The notes below the pieces were generated by a model. It was given only the letters and a program-made list of their open reading frames with translations. It had not been told where the DNA came from and did no database searches. 64,000 bases of DNA from Bradyrhizobium sp. BTAi1 (GTDB taxonomy: Bacteria > Pseudomonadota > Alphaproteobacteria > Rhizobiales > Xanthobacteraceae): the NCBI RefSeq assembly GCF_000015165.1, contig NC_009485.1:7335501-7399500 (forward strand). The letters run 5' to 3'. Shown here in pieces: positions 7,854-16,292 of the stretch; the stretch's first letter is position 1, and each line of letters opens with the position of its first letter. Both the position numbers and the translations under genes were made by a program.

Positions 7854-9569
7854 TTAGAACATGAAATAGCGCTGCGCCATGGGCAGCACCTCGGCAGGTT
7901 CGCAGGTCAGGAGCTCGCCGTCTGCGCGCACCTCATAGGTCTCGGGATCGACCTCGATCTCCGGCGTCGCATCGTTGTGAATCATGCTCTTCTTCGAGAT
8001 CTTGCCGCGGGTGTTCTGCACCGCGTAGAGCTTCTTGGAGAGGCCGAGCTTGCGCGCAAGGCCGCCCGCGACCGCCGCCTTCGAGGTGAAGATCACCGAG
8101 GACGCCGTCAACGACTTGCCGAACGCGCCGAACATCGGCTGGTAATGCACCGGCTGCGGAGTCGGGATCGAGGCGTTGGGATCGCCCATCGGCGCCGCCA
8201 CGATCGTACCGCCCTTGATGACGCAGTCCGGCTTGACGCCGAAAAAGGCCGGCGACCACAGCACGAGGTCGGCGAGCTTGCCCTTCTCGACCGAACCGAT
8301 CAACTTGGACACGCCATGCGCGATCGCCGGGTTGATCGTGTATTTGGCGATGTAGCGCTTGACGCGGAAATTGTCATTGTCCTTGCCTTTGTCTTGCGGC
8401 AAGGCGCCGCGCTGCTTCTTCATCTTGTCGGCGGTCTGCCAGGTCCGGATGATGACCTCGCCGAGCCGCCCCATCGCCTGCGAGTCCGACGACATCATCG
8501 AGAGCGCGCCGAGATCGTGCAGGATGTCCTCGGCCGCGATCGTCTCCTTGCGGATGCGGCTTTCGGCGAACGCCAGATCCTCGGCGATCGATGGATCGAG
8601 ATGATGGCACACCATCAGCATGTCCAGATGCTCGTCGATGGTGTTGCGCGTGAACGGTCGCGTCGGATTGGTCGAGGACGGCAGCACGTTCTTCAGCCCG
8701 GCGACCTTGATGATGTCGGGCGCATGGCCGCCGCCGGCGCCCTCGGTGTGGAAGGCGTGGATGGTGCGGCCCTTGAACGCCTTGATCGTATCCTCGACGA
8801 AGCCGGACTCGTTCAGCGTGTCGGAATGCAGCATGACCTGGATGTCGTGATCGTCGGCGACCGAGAGGCAGTTGTCGATCGCGGCCGGCGTGGTGCCCCA
8901 ATCCTCGTGCAGCTTCAGCGCGCAGGCGCCGGCCTTGATCATCTCGACCAGCGCGGCCGGGCGCGACGCGTTACCCTTGCCGGAAATGCCGAGGTTCACC
9001 GGGAACGCATCGAACGACTGCATCATGCGCCCGATATGCCATGGGCCGGGCGTGCAGGTCGTGGCGAAAGTACCGTGCGACGGACCGGTACCGCCGCCGA
9101 GCAGCGAGGTGACGCCGGACATCAGCGCGTGCTCGATCTGTTGCGGGCAGATGAAATGGATGTGGCTGTCGAAGCCGCCGGCGGTGAGGATCTTGCCCTC
9201 GCCCGCGATCACGTCGGTGCCCGGGCCGATCACGATGGTGACGCCGGGCTGGATGTCGGGATTGCCGGCCTTGCCGATCGCGCTGATCATGCCGTCCTTG
9301 ATCGCGACGTCAGCCTTCACGACCCCCCAATGATCGACGATCAGGGCGTTGGTGATGACGGTGTCGGCGGCGCCCTGCTTGTTGGTCGCCTGCGACTGCC
9401 CCATGCCGTCACGGATCACCTTGCCGCCGCCGAACTTCACCTCCTCGCCATAAATGGTGAAGTCCTTCTCGACCTCGATGATCAGATCGGTGTCGGCCAA
9501 CCGGACTTTGTCGCCGGTGGTCGGGCCGAACATGTCGGCATAGACGGAACGCTTGATCTTGACGGACAT
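7854..9569 (-). CDS. ureC: urease subunit alpha UreC
   Basis: This 571-residue catalytic subunit hydrolyses urea to ammonia and carbamate at a dinuclear nickel site. The ligands can be read directly: His136 and His138 (SHIHF), the carbamylated Lys219 and His221 (LKLHEDWG), His248, His274 and Asp362 (MMSSDSQ). The mobile flap has Cys321 and the catalytic His322 in MVCHHLDP. Numbering is offset by +2 from the Klebsiella enzyme, and no key residue is missing. It is separated from ureB by a gene for an HD-domain protein, which is not the common ureABC layout. Confidence 0.99.
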   Translation of the reverse strand: MSVKIKRSVYADMFGPTTGDKVRLADTDLIIEVEKDFTIYGEEVKFGGGKVIRDGMGQSQATNKQGAADTVITNALIVDHWGVVKADVAIKDGMISAIGKAGNPDIQPGVTIVIGPGTDVIAGEGKILTAGGFDSHIHFICPQQIEHALMSGVTSLLGGGTGPSHGTFATTCTPGPWHIGRMMQSFDAFPVNLGISGKGNASRPAALVEMIKAGACALKLHEDWGTTPAAIDNCLSVADDHDIQVMLHSDTLNESGFVEDTIKAFKGRTIHAFHTEGAGGGHAPDIIKVAGLKNVLPSSTNPTRPFTRNTIDEHLDMLMVCHHLDPSIAEDLAFAESRIRKETIAAEDILHDLGALSMMSSDSQAMGRLGEVIIRTWQTADKMKKQRGALPQDKGKDNDNFRVKRYIAKYTINPAIAHGVSKLIGSVEKGKLADLVLWSPAFFGVKPDCVIKGGTIVAAPMGDPNASIPTPQPVHYQPMFGAFGKSLTASSVIFTSKAAVAGGLARKLGLSKKLYAVQNTRGKISKKSMIHNDATPEIEVDPETYEVRADGELLTCEPAEVLPMAQRYFMF

Positions 9570-9623
9570 CGTTGGCCCCCAATTAGCTCTGCTTGTCGTG
9601 ATGGCGAGACGCCGGCCGTTTGC

Positions 9624-10163
9624 TCACAGCGAGCCCCGCGCATTCGCAACGGTCTCGTCGAATAGCGTATCCAGCCGCGGGTTCACGCCGCGGCAGCCGG
9701 CGACGACCTGCTCGGCCCAGCCGAGATACTCCATGAGTTCGAGCTGCTGCTCGAGATCCGGCTCGAAGAAGATGCGGGCGCGGATGTTGCTGATCTTGTC
9801 GGCGATCTTGATCTGCTTGGCGCCCGCAGACTTGCCGGGAGCGGCGATGACCTGCACGGCGCGGCGCTCGCTCTTCGGCAGCGTCATGTCGTCCGTCACC
9901 TCCTCGACGAGGCCGGCGACGCGCGCACCGAAACGCTGCGTCAGCTCGTCGGCGGTGGTGTCGGTGTCCTCGATGATGTCGTGCAGCCAGCCGGCTGCGA
10001 CCAACTCGGCGTCCGCGCCATCACTGGTCGCCGCGAGGACGCTCGCGACCTCGGCGAGATGATTGACGTAAGGCTCCTCATCACGGCCCTTGCGCTGCTG
10101 GCCGGCGTGGCGGCGGGCCGCGAGCTCGGCGGCTTCGGAGACAAGGCGTAACCCGGTCGGCAT
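9624..10163 (-). CDS. HD-domain (RelA/SpoT-type) metal-dependent phosphohydrolase
   Basis: From ATG 10163 this is a 179-residue protein with HD-domain motifs in the order seen in the hydrolase half of RelA/SpoT and Mesh1: HAGQQRKGRDEEPYVNHLAEVA, AGWLHDIIEDT with the His-Asp pair, and later AKQIKIADKISNIRA (the K-x-AD element). It lacks synthetase, TGS and ACT domains. Small alarmone hydrolases of this kind cleave (p)ppGpp or other nucleotides; the substrate here is not proven. It sits 4 bases after ureB and before ureC, so it is expressed with the urease subunits. That makes it an unusual member of a urease operon. Confidence 0.82.
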   Translation of the reverse strand: MPTGLRLVSEAAELAARRHAGQQRKGRDEEPYVNHLAEVASVLAATSDGADAELVAAGWLHDIIEDTDTTADELTQRFGARVAGLVEEVTDDMTLPKSERRAVQVIAAPGKSAGAKQIKIADKISNIRARIFFEPDLEQQLELMEYLGWAEQVVAGCRGVNPRLDTLFDETVANARGSL

Positions 10164-10167
10164 CGGT

Positions 10168-10473
10168 CTACAGCTTGCCCATGACGTCGCCGCGGAAGCC
10201 GTAGACCATGCGCTTGCCCGCGAGCGCCACCAGCTGCACGTCGCGGGTCTGGCCGGGCTCGAAGCGCACCGCCGTGCCGGCGGCGATGTCCAGCCGCATG
10301 CCGCGCGCTTTCTTGCGGTCAAATTTCAGCGCCGGATTGGTCTCGAAGAAATGGTAGTGCGAGCCGACCTGGATCGGCCGGTCGCCGGTGTTGGCGACCG
10401 AGAGCGTCACCGTCTTGCGGCCGGCATTGAGCTCGATCTCGCCGTCCTGAATAAAGAGTTCGCCGGGGATCAT
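10168..10473 (-). CDS. ureB: urease subunit beta UreB
   Basis: This 101-residue beta subunit of urease is structural within the alpha-beta-gamma trimer and has no catalytic residues. Recognisable segments are [16 protein letters not shown] at the N terminus, [14 protein letters not shown] and [16 protein letters not shown], with GFRGDVMG near the end. It is preceded by an intergenic palindromic repeat that separates it from ureA and is followed after 4 bases by the HD-domain gene. Confidence 0.98.
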   Translation of the reverse strand: MIPGELFIQDGEIELNAGRKTVTLSVANTGDRPIQVGSHYHFFETNPALKFDRKKARGMRLDIAAGTAVRFEPGQTRDVQLVALAGKRMVYGFRGDVMGKL

Positions 10474-10497
10474 GTGTTACCTCGCCTATCTCCGCTG

Positions 10498-10583
10498 CGT
10501 CATGGCCGGGCTTGTCCCGGCCATCCACCTCCCACCTTGCGGATCGGAGGGCGTGGATGCCCGGGTCGAGCCCGGGCATGACG
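10498..10583. repeat. palindromic intergenic repeat between ureA and ureB
   Basis: The left part (10499-10528: CGTCATGGCCGGGC, CCCGGCCATCCAC) and right part (10552-10582: GTGGATGCCCGGG, GCCCGGGCATGACG) are inverted copies of each other, and each half is itself a small hairpin. I recall this kind of GC-rich palindrome as a frequent dispersed repeat in Bradyrhizobium. It fills most of the 132-base ureA-ureB gap. Confidence 0.7.
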
Positions 10584-10605
10584 GCCAACAATGTTTGCGC
10601 CTACC

Positions 10606-10908
10606 TCACCGGATCGGCTCGTGCACCGTGACGAGCTTGGTGCCGTCCGGGAATGTCGCCTCGACCTGGATGTCGTGGATCATCTCAGGAATGCCCGGCA
10701 TCACCTGGTCGCGGGTCAGGACCTGGGCGCCGGCCTGCATCAGTTCGGCCACGGTGCGGCCATCACGCGCGCCTTCGAGGATGAAGTCGGAGATGATCGC
10801 GACCGCCTCGGGATGGTTCAGCTTGACGCCGCGCTCGAGCCTGCGGCGGGCCACGATGGCGGCCATCGAGATCAGGAGCTTGTCCTTTTCGCGGGGAGAC
10901 AGGTTCAT
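10606..10908 (-). CDS. ureA: urease subunit gamma UreA
   Basis: This 100-residue gamma subunit of urease has the family-typical sequence: [20 protein letters not shown] at the N terminus, [22 protein letters not shown] in the middle, and VTRD-type [20 protein letters not shown] near the end. It is separated from ureD by 62 bases containing a tandem 28-bp duplication and from ureB by a palindromic repeat. Confidence 0.98.
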   Translation of the reverse strand: MNLSPREKDKLLISMAAIVARRRLERGVKLNHPEAVAIISDFILEGARDGRTVAELMQAGAQVLTRDQVMPGIPEMIHDIQVEATFPDGTKLVTVHEPIR

Positions 10909-10916
10909 GCGGGCTC

Positions 10917-10972
10917 TCTGGTGATCGTCGTCTGGTCAACGTCTTCTGGTAATCGTCAGTTGGTCAACGTCT
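10917..10972. repeat. tandem 28-bp duplication between ureD and ureA
   Basis: Two adjacent 28-bp units (10917-10944 and 10945-10972) begin with TCTGGT and end with TGGTCAACGTCT. They match at 24 of 28 positions. The second unit runs into the ureD stop codon. Confidence 0.75.
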
Positions 10973-11807
10973 AATTAAGCCAGAGCCGCGGCAGCGGCAC
11001 GGCGGAGGCGCAGCCGAGCACGGCCATCATGTCGGCGCGCAGGCTCGCGGCATCTTGGGCACAGAAGCGCGCCATTGCAAATCCATTCCAGGCCGACAGC
11101 CCGGCCTCGCCCCGGAACGCCGGCAGGCTCTCCCGGATGCGCTCGACCAGCGCCGCGTCGCCCGGCACGATCAGCGCCGTCCCGATCGCCGCGGCGCCGT
11201 TGGCGATCGCCGGATGCGCCAGTTTGCCGCCGATGTCGCCGTCGAGGCGGACCGTCTCGGCGAACACCAGCCTGCCGCCGCGCCGCAGCCGCCAGCGATC
11301 GACGAACTCGCCCTCGCGCATGCGTTCGCCCATGGCGGTACGGCCGAACACGACGATCTCGCACAGCAGGAGAGACGCGGTTGCGGCGAGATCGATGTCG
11401 ATGCGGCGGTGAATACGGGCGCGATCGAACAGGATGGTCTCCTGCGGCAGCCACGCGATATGCGCGCCCGCCGCGGCGGTCAGCGCAATGTCGAGCTCGG
11501 CCGGCTTGCCCGGGGCGCGATACACCTTCTCGGCGGCGGCGCTTGACAGCGTTACGCGGCTGCCTTCGCCGGCCGCGACCTCGACCGCGAAGCGATCGCC
11601 GCCGGCGATGCCGCCCGCCGTGTTGACGAACATCGCCGATAGGCCGTCATCCTCGGGCGAGGGAAAGCGCACGCGCAGCGAGCCGGATTCATGCAGATGA
11701 TGACGCCGCGTCATGCCATCCTGCAGCCGCACATCGAAACGCACCGCGCCACGGGCGCGGTTGGCCTCGAAGATATCGGCAGCGGCGCTGGCGGGATCGG
11801 CCCGCAT
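10971..11807 (-). CDS. ureD: urease accessory protein UreD
   Basis: This 278-residue UreD/UreH scaffold protein binds apo-urease and recruits UreF and UreG. Family signatures include the HLHESGSLRVRFP region, FVNTAGGIAGGDRF, SSAAAEKVYR, LPQETILFDRARI and ETVRLDGDIGG. It is the first gene of the ure part of the cluster, 59 bases after urtE, with a perfect 8-bp hairpin (11828-11849) in the gap. The urease genes could therefore be read from the urt promoter. Confidence 0.95.
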   Translation of the reverse strand: MRADPASAAADIFEANRARGAVRFDVRLQDGMTRRHHLHESGSLRVRFPSPEDDGLSAMFVNTAGGIAGGDRFAVEVAAGEGSRVTLSSAAAEKVYRAPGKPAELDIALTAAAGAHIAWLPQETILFDRARIHRRIDIDLAATASLLLCEIVVFGRTAMGERMREGEFVDRWRLRRGGRLVFAETVRLDGDIGGKLAHPAIANGAAAIGTALIVPGDAALVERIRESLPAFRGEAGLSAWNGFAMARFCAQDAASLRADMMAVLGCASAVPLPRLWLN

Positions 11808-11827
11808 CGATCCCCTCCCCTGGGACC

Positions 11828-11849
11828 GGACGCGGGCGAGACCGCGTCC
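11828..11849 (-). promoter_or_regulatory. stem-loop in the urtE-ureD gap
   Basis: GGACGCGG (11828-11835) pairs perfectly with CCGCGTCC (11842-11849) around a 6-base loop. No T-tract follows on the minus strand, so an mRNA-processing or stability role is more likely than termination. Confidence 0.5.
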
Positions 11850-11866
11850 ACCAAGCTAAATGACGA

Positions 11867-12562
11867 TCAAAGCGCCATCTGGCGGCTGATCTCGGCCGGA
11901 TCGAGATTGGCGCGGGTGCATGTGAATTTCACCGCGCCGCGATCCATGACGGCGAAGTTGTCGCCGAGTTCGCAGGCAAAGTCGAGATATTGCTCGACCA
12001 GGACGATGGCGATGTTGCCGAGATTGCGCAAGTAAGAGATGGCCCGGCCGATGTCCTTGATGATCGAGGGCTGGATGCCCTCGGTCGGCTCGTCGAGCAG
12101 CAGGACCTTCGGCCGCATCACCATCGCGCGGCCGATTGCGAGCTGCTGCTGCTGGCCGCCGGAGAGGTCGCCGCCGCGCCGGCCGAGCATCGACTGCAGC
12201 ACCGGAAACAGCGAGAACACGTCGTCCGGAATGCTGCGGTCGCTGCGCTTCAGCGGGCCGAAGCCGGTCTTGAGGTTCTCCTCCACCGTCAGCAGCGGAA
12301 AGATCTCACGACCCTGCGGCACGAAGCCGATGCCCTTGCGCGCCCGCTCATAGGGCTTGAGATGGGTGATGTCGGCGCCATCGAAGGTGATGCTGCCGGA
12401 GGCCAGCGGATATTGCCCGACCAACGCCCGCAAGAGCGAGGTCTTGCCGACGCCGTTGCGGCCGAGCACGCAGGTCACCTTGCCCGGCTCAGCCGCAATC
12501 GAGACGCCGCGCAGCGCCTGGGCGGCGCCGTAATAGAGGTTGATGTTGTCGACGGCCAGCAT
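11867..12562 (-). CDS. urtE: urea ABC transporter ATP-binding protein UrtE
   Basis: This 231-residue ABC ATPase of the LivF-like branch has Walker A GRNGVGKTS near residue 35, the signature LSGGQQQQLAIGRA and Walker B VLLLDEPTEG. With UrtD it powers the high-affinity urea importer. UrtE ends with the urt-family C-terminal stretch (PAEISRQMAL). A clear GGAGGT ribosome-binding site precedes the ATG at 12562, giving independent translation after the repeat-bearing gap that separates it from urtD. Confidence 0.95.
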   Translation of the reverse strand: MLAVDNINLYYGAAQALRGVSIAAEPGKVTCVLGRNGVGKTSLLRALVGQYPLASGSITFDGADITHLKPYERARKGIGFVPQGREIFPLLTVEENLKTGFGPLKRSDRSIPDDVFSLFPVLQSMLGRRGGDLSGGQQQQLAIGRAMVMRPKVLLLDEPTEGIQPSIIKDIGRAISYLRNLGNIAIVLVEQYLDFACELGDNFAVMDRGAVKFTCTRANLDPAEISRQMAL

Positions 12563-12584
12563 CAGCGACCTCCGGTCGATGAGG

Positions 12585-12670
12585 GGCGAATGGCGAATAG
12601 CGAATAGCGAATAGAATCTGCCGTTCCGTTCATGTCTCTGCGCTTCCCTATTCGCTACTCGCCTATTCGC
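12585..12670. repeat. heptamer-based palindromic repeat between urtD and urtE
   Basis: Four tandem copies of a 7-bp unit (RGCGAAT, about 12585-12614) face an inverted array (CTATTCGC, TACTCGC, CTATTCGC; about 12648-12670). They can form a stem of about 22 bp with one bulge in the intercistronic RNA. The element lies directly after the urtD stop. Confidence 0.7.
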
Positions 12671-13441
12671 TTATCGACCCAGATACACTTCGATCACCCG
12701 CTCGTTCGACGACACCTGATCGATGGTGCCCTCAGCGAGGACAGTGCCTTCATGCAGGCAGGTGACCTTGACGCCGAGCTCGCGGACGAAGGTCATGTCG
12801 TGCTCGACGACCATGACGGTATGATCCTTGTTGATTTCCTTGAGCAGCTCGGCGGTCTGATGCGTTTCCACATCGGTCATCCCGGCCACCGGCTCGTCAA
12901 CCAGCAGCAGCTTCGGGTCCTGCGCCAGGAGCATGCCGATCTCCAGCCACTGCTTCTGGCCGTGCGACAGGCTGCCGGCGAGCTTGCGCCGGACGTCCTT
13001 CAGCCGCACCGTCTCCAGCACCTTGTCGATCTGCTCAGCCTCGCCCCTCGAGCCGCGCCAGAACAGCGTGCCCTTGACGCTGTGGTCGACGTTGAGCGCC
13101 AGCAGCAGATTGTCCTCGACCGACTGACTCTCGAACACGGTCGGCTTCTGGAATTTGCGGCCGATGCCGAGCTCGGCAATGCGTGTCTCGTCGAGGCGGG
13201 TGAGATCAGTCTTGCCGTCGAACAGCACCGTGCCCTCGTCGGGCTTGGTCTTGCCGGTGATGATGTCCATCATCGTGGTCTTGCCGGCGCCGTTCGGCCC
13301 GATGATGGCGCGCATCTCGCCAGGCTCCAACGCCAGCGAGAGATTATTGATGGCGTGGAAGCCGTCGAAGGAGACGTGCACGCCGTCGAGATAGAGCAGC
13401 GCGGAGGTCGATCTCGTATCCATCACATTCATGCCGCTCAC
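12671..13441 (-). CDS. urtD: urea ABC transporter ATP-binding protein UrtD
   Basis: This 256-residue ABC ATPase of the LivG-like branch has Walker A GPNGAGKTT, the signature LSHGQKQWLEIG (the LSHGQ variant typical of UrtD) and Walker B LLLVDEPVAGM. It partners UrtE on the UrtB-UrtC permease. Translation starts at GTG 13441, overlapping the urtC stop by 4 bases, or possibly at an in-frame ATG a few codons later. The stop codon abuts the heptamer palindrome. Confidence 0.95.
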   Translation of the reverse strand: MSGMNVMDTRSTSALLYLDGVHVSFDGFHAINNLSLALEPGEMRAIIGPNGAGKTTMMDIITGKTKPDEGTVLFDGKTDLTRLDETRIAELGIGRKFQKPTVFESQSVEDNLLLALNVDHSVKGTLFWRGSRGEAEQIDKVLETVRLKDVRRKLAGSLSHGQKQWLEIGMLLAQDPKLLLVDEPVAGMTDVETHQTAELLKEINKDHTVMVVEHDMTFVRELGVKVTCLHEGTVLAEGTIDQVSSNERVIEVYLGR

Positions 13442-14601
13442 TCCGCCATCTTGGGTTCAGTGACGCCGTCCTCGCGGGCGGCGCTGTCGGCGTTCGGCGT
13501 CTTGCTGCTGACATGATCCCACCAGCTGTTGAAGGTGCCGAGGATGCCCTTGGGCAGCAGCAGGGTGACCAGGACGAACAACGCGCCGAGCATGAACAGC
13601 CAATAGGGCGCGAGCACGCCTGACGTGAAGAAGGTCTTGGCGTAGTTGACGACAACCGCGCCGAGCGCCGCGCCGACCAGCGTGCCGCGGCCGCCGACCG
13701 CGACCCAGATCACCGCCTCGATCGAATTGCCCGGCGCGAACTCCGAGGGATTGATGATACCGACCTGCGGCACGTAGAGAGCGCCGGCCACGCCGGCCAT
13801 GCAGGCCGACAGCGTGAACACGAACAGCTTGTAGGACTCGACGCGATAGCCGAGGAAGCGCGTCCGCGACTCGGCGTCGCGGATCGCGATCAGCACCTTG
13901 CCGAGCTTGGACGACACCACGGCGCGGCAGATCAGGAAGGCCAGAATGAGCGCGAGGCAGCTCAGCGCGAACAAGGCGGCGCGGGTGCCCTCCGCCTGGA
14001 CGTTGAAGCCGAGAATATCCTTGAAATCGGTCAGACCGTTGTTGCCGCCGAAGCCGAAATCGTTGCGAAAGAAAGCGAGCAGCAACGCGTAGGTCATCGC
14101 CTGGGTGATGATCGACAGATACACGCCAGTCACACGCGAGCGGAACGCCAGCCAGCCGAAACAGAACGCGAGCAGGCCCGGCACGAACAAGACCATCAGC
14201 GCGGCGAACCAGAACATGTCGAAGCCGTGCCAGTACCACGGCAGCTTGGAGTAGTTCAGGAACACCATGAAGTCCGGCAGAATCGGATTGCCGTAGACGC
14301 CGCGGGTGCCGATCTGGCGCATCAGATACATGCCCATCGCATAGCCGCCGAGCGCGAAGAACGCGCCGTGGCCGAGCGAGAGGATGCCGCAATAGCCCCA
14401 GATCAGATCGATCGAGAGCGCCAGGATGGCGTAGCAGACATATTTGCCCCATAGCGCGACCAGATAGGTCGGCACCTGCAGCGCGGAGCCCGCCGGCAGC
14501 AGCAGGTTCGACAGCGGGATCAGGACGCCGCAGGCGGCCACGATCAGCACGAAGATGGTCGCGGCGCGGTCCAGCGACCTCGTCAGCATATGCGGCATCA
14601 T
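13438..14601 (-). CDS. urtC: urea ABC transporter permease UrtC
   Basis: This 387-residue inner-membrane permease of the LivM/branched-chain family has about ten hydrophobic segments. Recognisable stretches are LSIDLIWGYCGILSLGHGAFFALGG, where the motif GxLSLGHGAF is conserved in this family, and VAVGGRGTLVGAALGA near residue 305. The C-terminal tail is polar. The ATG overlaps the urtB stop by 4 bases, so translation is coupled. With UrtB it forms the urea channel. Confidence 0.95.
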   Translation of the reverse strand: MMPHMLTRSLDRAATIFVLIVAACGVLIPLSNLLLPAGSALQVPTYLVALWGKYVCYAILALSIDLIWGYCGILSLGHGAFFALGGYAMGMYLMRQIGTRGVYGNPILPDFMVFLNYSKLPWYWHGFDMFWFAALMVLFVPGLLAFCFGWLAFRSRVTGVYLSIITQAMTYALLLAFFRNDFGFGGNNGLTDFKDILGFNVQAEGTRAALFALSCLALILAFLICRAVVSSKLGKVLIAIRDAESRTRFLGYRVESYKLFVFTLSACMAGVAGALYVPQVGIINPSEFAPGNSIEAVIWVAVGGRGTLVGAALGAVVVNYAKTFFTSGVLAPYWLFMLGALFVLVTLLLPKGILGTFNSWWDHVSSKTPNADSAAREDGVTEPKMAE

Positions 14602-16211
14602 GCTTCCACCGCCCGGCCCTTGAGCGCGAACAGGCCGCGCGGGCGCTTCTGAATGAACAGGATGATCAGCACCAGGATAGCGATCTTGCCGAGCACGGCG
14701 CCGGCGACCGGCTCCAGGAACTTGTTGGCGATGCCGAGTGTGAAGGCGCCGACCAAAGTGCCCCAGAGATTGCCGACGCCGCCGAACACCACGACCATGA
14801 AGGAGTCGATGATGTAGCTCTGGCCGAGGTTGGGGCTGACATTGTCGATCTGCGACAGCGCCACGCCGGCGATGCCGGCAATGCCGGAGCCGAGGCCGAA
14901 GGTGAGCGCATCGACCCGCGACGTCGCGATGCCCATCGACGCGGCCATGCGGCGGTTCTGCGTCACCGCGCGCATCTCCAGCCCAAGCGCGGTGTAGCGC
15001 AGCATCGCCAGCAGGATCGCGAAGACGGCCATGGTGAAGCAGAGGATCCAGAGCCGGTTATAGGTGATGGTGATCTGGCCGAGCTCGAACGCGCCGCTCA
15101 TCCAGGAGGGATTGCCGACCTCGCGGTTGGTGGGGCCGAAGGCAGAACGCACCGCCTGCTGCAGGATCAGCGACAGGCCCCAGGTGGCCAGCAGCGTCTC
15201 CAGCGGACGACCATAGAGGAAGCGGATGATGGTGCGTTCGATCAGCACGCCGATTGCCCCGGCCACCAAGAAAGCGAGCGGGGCCGCGATCAGCAGCGAA
15301 TAGTCGAACAGCGCCGGGTAGCGCGTGCGGATCACCTCCTGCACGACGAAGGTGGTGTAGGCGCCGAGCATCACCATCTCGCCATGGGCCATGTTGATGA
15401 CGCCCATGACGCCGAAGGTGATGGCGAGGCCGATGGCGGCCAGCAGCAGCACCGAGCCGAGCGACAGACCGTACCAGGCGTTCTGCACGCCGGACCAGAT
15501 CGCGAGCGAACTCTGGATCGCGGCGATGGCGCCGGCCGCGGCCTTGGCAACGCTCGCCGGCTGATCGCCGCCGCTGATCTCGGTCAGCAGCGCCAGCGCT
15601 TCCTGATCGCTGCGCGCCCTGATGGTCGCGACGGCCTCGAGCTTGTCGACCTCGCTGGCATCGGACTTGAACAGGAGAATGGCGGCGCGCGCCTCGGTCA
15701 GCGCCTGTTTGACGCTGCGGTTGGTTTCCTTGGCGAGCGCCGAGTCCACCGTCGGCAGCGTCGCCTCGTCATGCGACTTGAACACGGATTTCGCCGCCGA
15801 CAGCCGCGTGATCACGTCCGGCGACAGCAGGGTCAGGCCGCCCAGCGCGGCGTCGACACTGCGGCGCAGGCGATTGTTGAGGCTCACCGCCGCGGCATTG
15901 TCGGGCAGCTTGTCGACGGCCGCGCCGGTGGCCGCATCGATGATCTTGCCGTCGGCCTGCTTGACATAGACCTTCTTGGTCTCGGCATCGAACATCAGCC
16001 GCTCGTCCTGCAGCGCGCTGATTATCGGATAGGCCAGCGGATTGCCCGACACCGCGATCTCGCCCACCGCATCATCGGTGTCGGAGAAATCGTCATTGGC
16101 GAATTTGGCGACGGACTCTTCGAAGCTGGCGGCGAAGGCCGGAACGGCCGCGACGATCAGGGCAATGGATAGAAGAAGGCTGCGAACAATCGCGAGAACA
16201 ATGGCAAGCAC
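14598..16211 (-). CDS. urtB: urea ABC transporter permease UrtB
   Basis: This 537-residue LivH-like permease has the extra N-terminal periplasmic region typical of UrtB. A signal peptide (about residues 1-28, ending PAFA) is followed by a soluble domain of about 200 residues and then a membrane domain from about 235, with GLAITFGVMGVINMAHGEMVMLGAY and VVFGGVGNLWGTLVGA. Length matches UrtB rather than the roughly 300-residue LivH. Start is GTG 16211. An 81-base gap with an 11-bp stem-loop separates it from urtA, as is common after genes for abundant binding proteins. Confidence 0.95.
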   Translation of the reverse strand: MLAIVLAIVRSLLLSIALIVAAVPAFAASFEESVAKFANDDFSDTDDAVGEIAVSGNPLAYPIISALQDERLMFDAETKKVYVKQADGKIIDAATGAAVDKLPDNAAAVSLNNRLRRSVDAALGGLTLLSPDVITRLSAAKSVFKSHDEATLPTVDSALAKETNRSVKQALTEARAAILLFKSDASEVDKLEAVATIRARSDQEALALLTEISGGDQPASVAKAAAGAIAAIQSSLAIWSGVQNAWYGLSLGSVLLLAAIGLAITFGVMGVINMAHGEMVMLGAYTTFVVQEVIRTRYPALFDYSLLIAAPLAFLVAGAIGVLIERTIIRFLYGRPLETLLATWGLSLILQQAVRSAFGPTNREVGNPSWMSGAFELGQITITYNRLWILCFTMAVFAILLAMLRYTALGLEMRAVTQNRRMAASMGIATSRVDALTFGLGSGIAGIAGVALSQIDNVSPNLGQSYIIDSFMVVVFGGVGNLWGTLVGAFTLGIANKFLEPVAGAVLGKIAILVLIILFIQKRPRGLFALKGRAVEA

Positions 16212-16235
16212 TGGACCACCCCGGCAGGAGGAAGA

Positions 16236-16264
16236 GAGAAGGCGGCACTGATCGCCGCCTTCTC
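16236..16264 (-). promoter_or_regulatory. stem-loop between urtA and urtB
   Basis: GAGAAGGCGGC (16236-16246) and GCCGCCTTCTC (16254-16264) form a perfect 11-bp stem with a 7-base loop just after urtA. There is no strong U-tract. It probably protects the urtA 3' end and lowers readthrough to urtB. Confidence 0.65.
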
Positions 16265-16292
16265 CGGTCGTGATGAAGTCGTCAGGTCGGGA

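Noticed and set aside
7596-9665. Long plus-strand open frame opposite ureC
   Set aside because: It is antisense to a gene with full urease catalytic motifs and is explained by GC-rich codon bias. Its sequence is Arg/His/Asp-rich low complexity.
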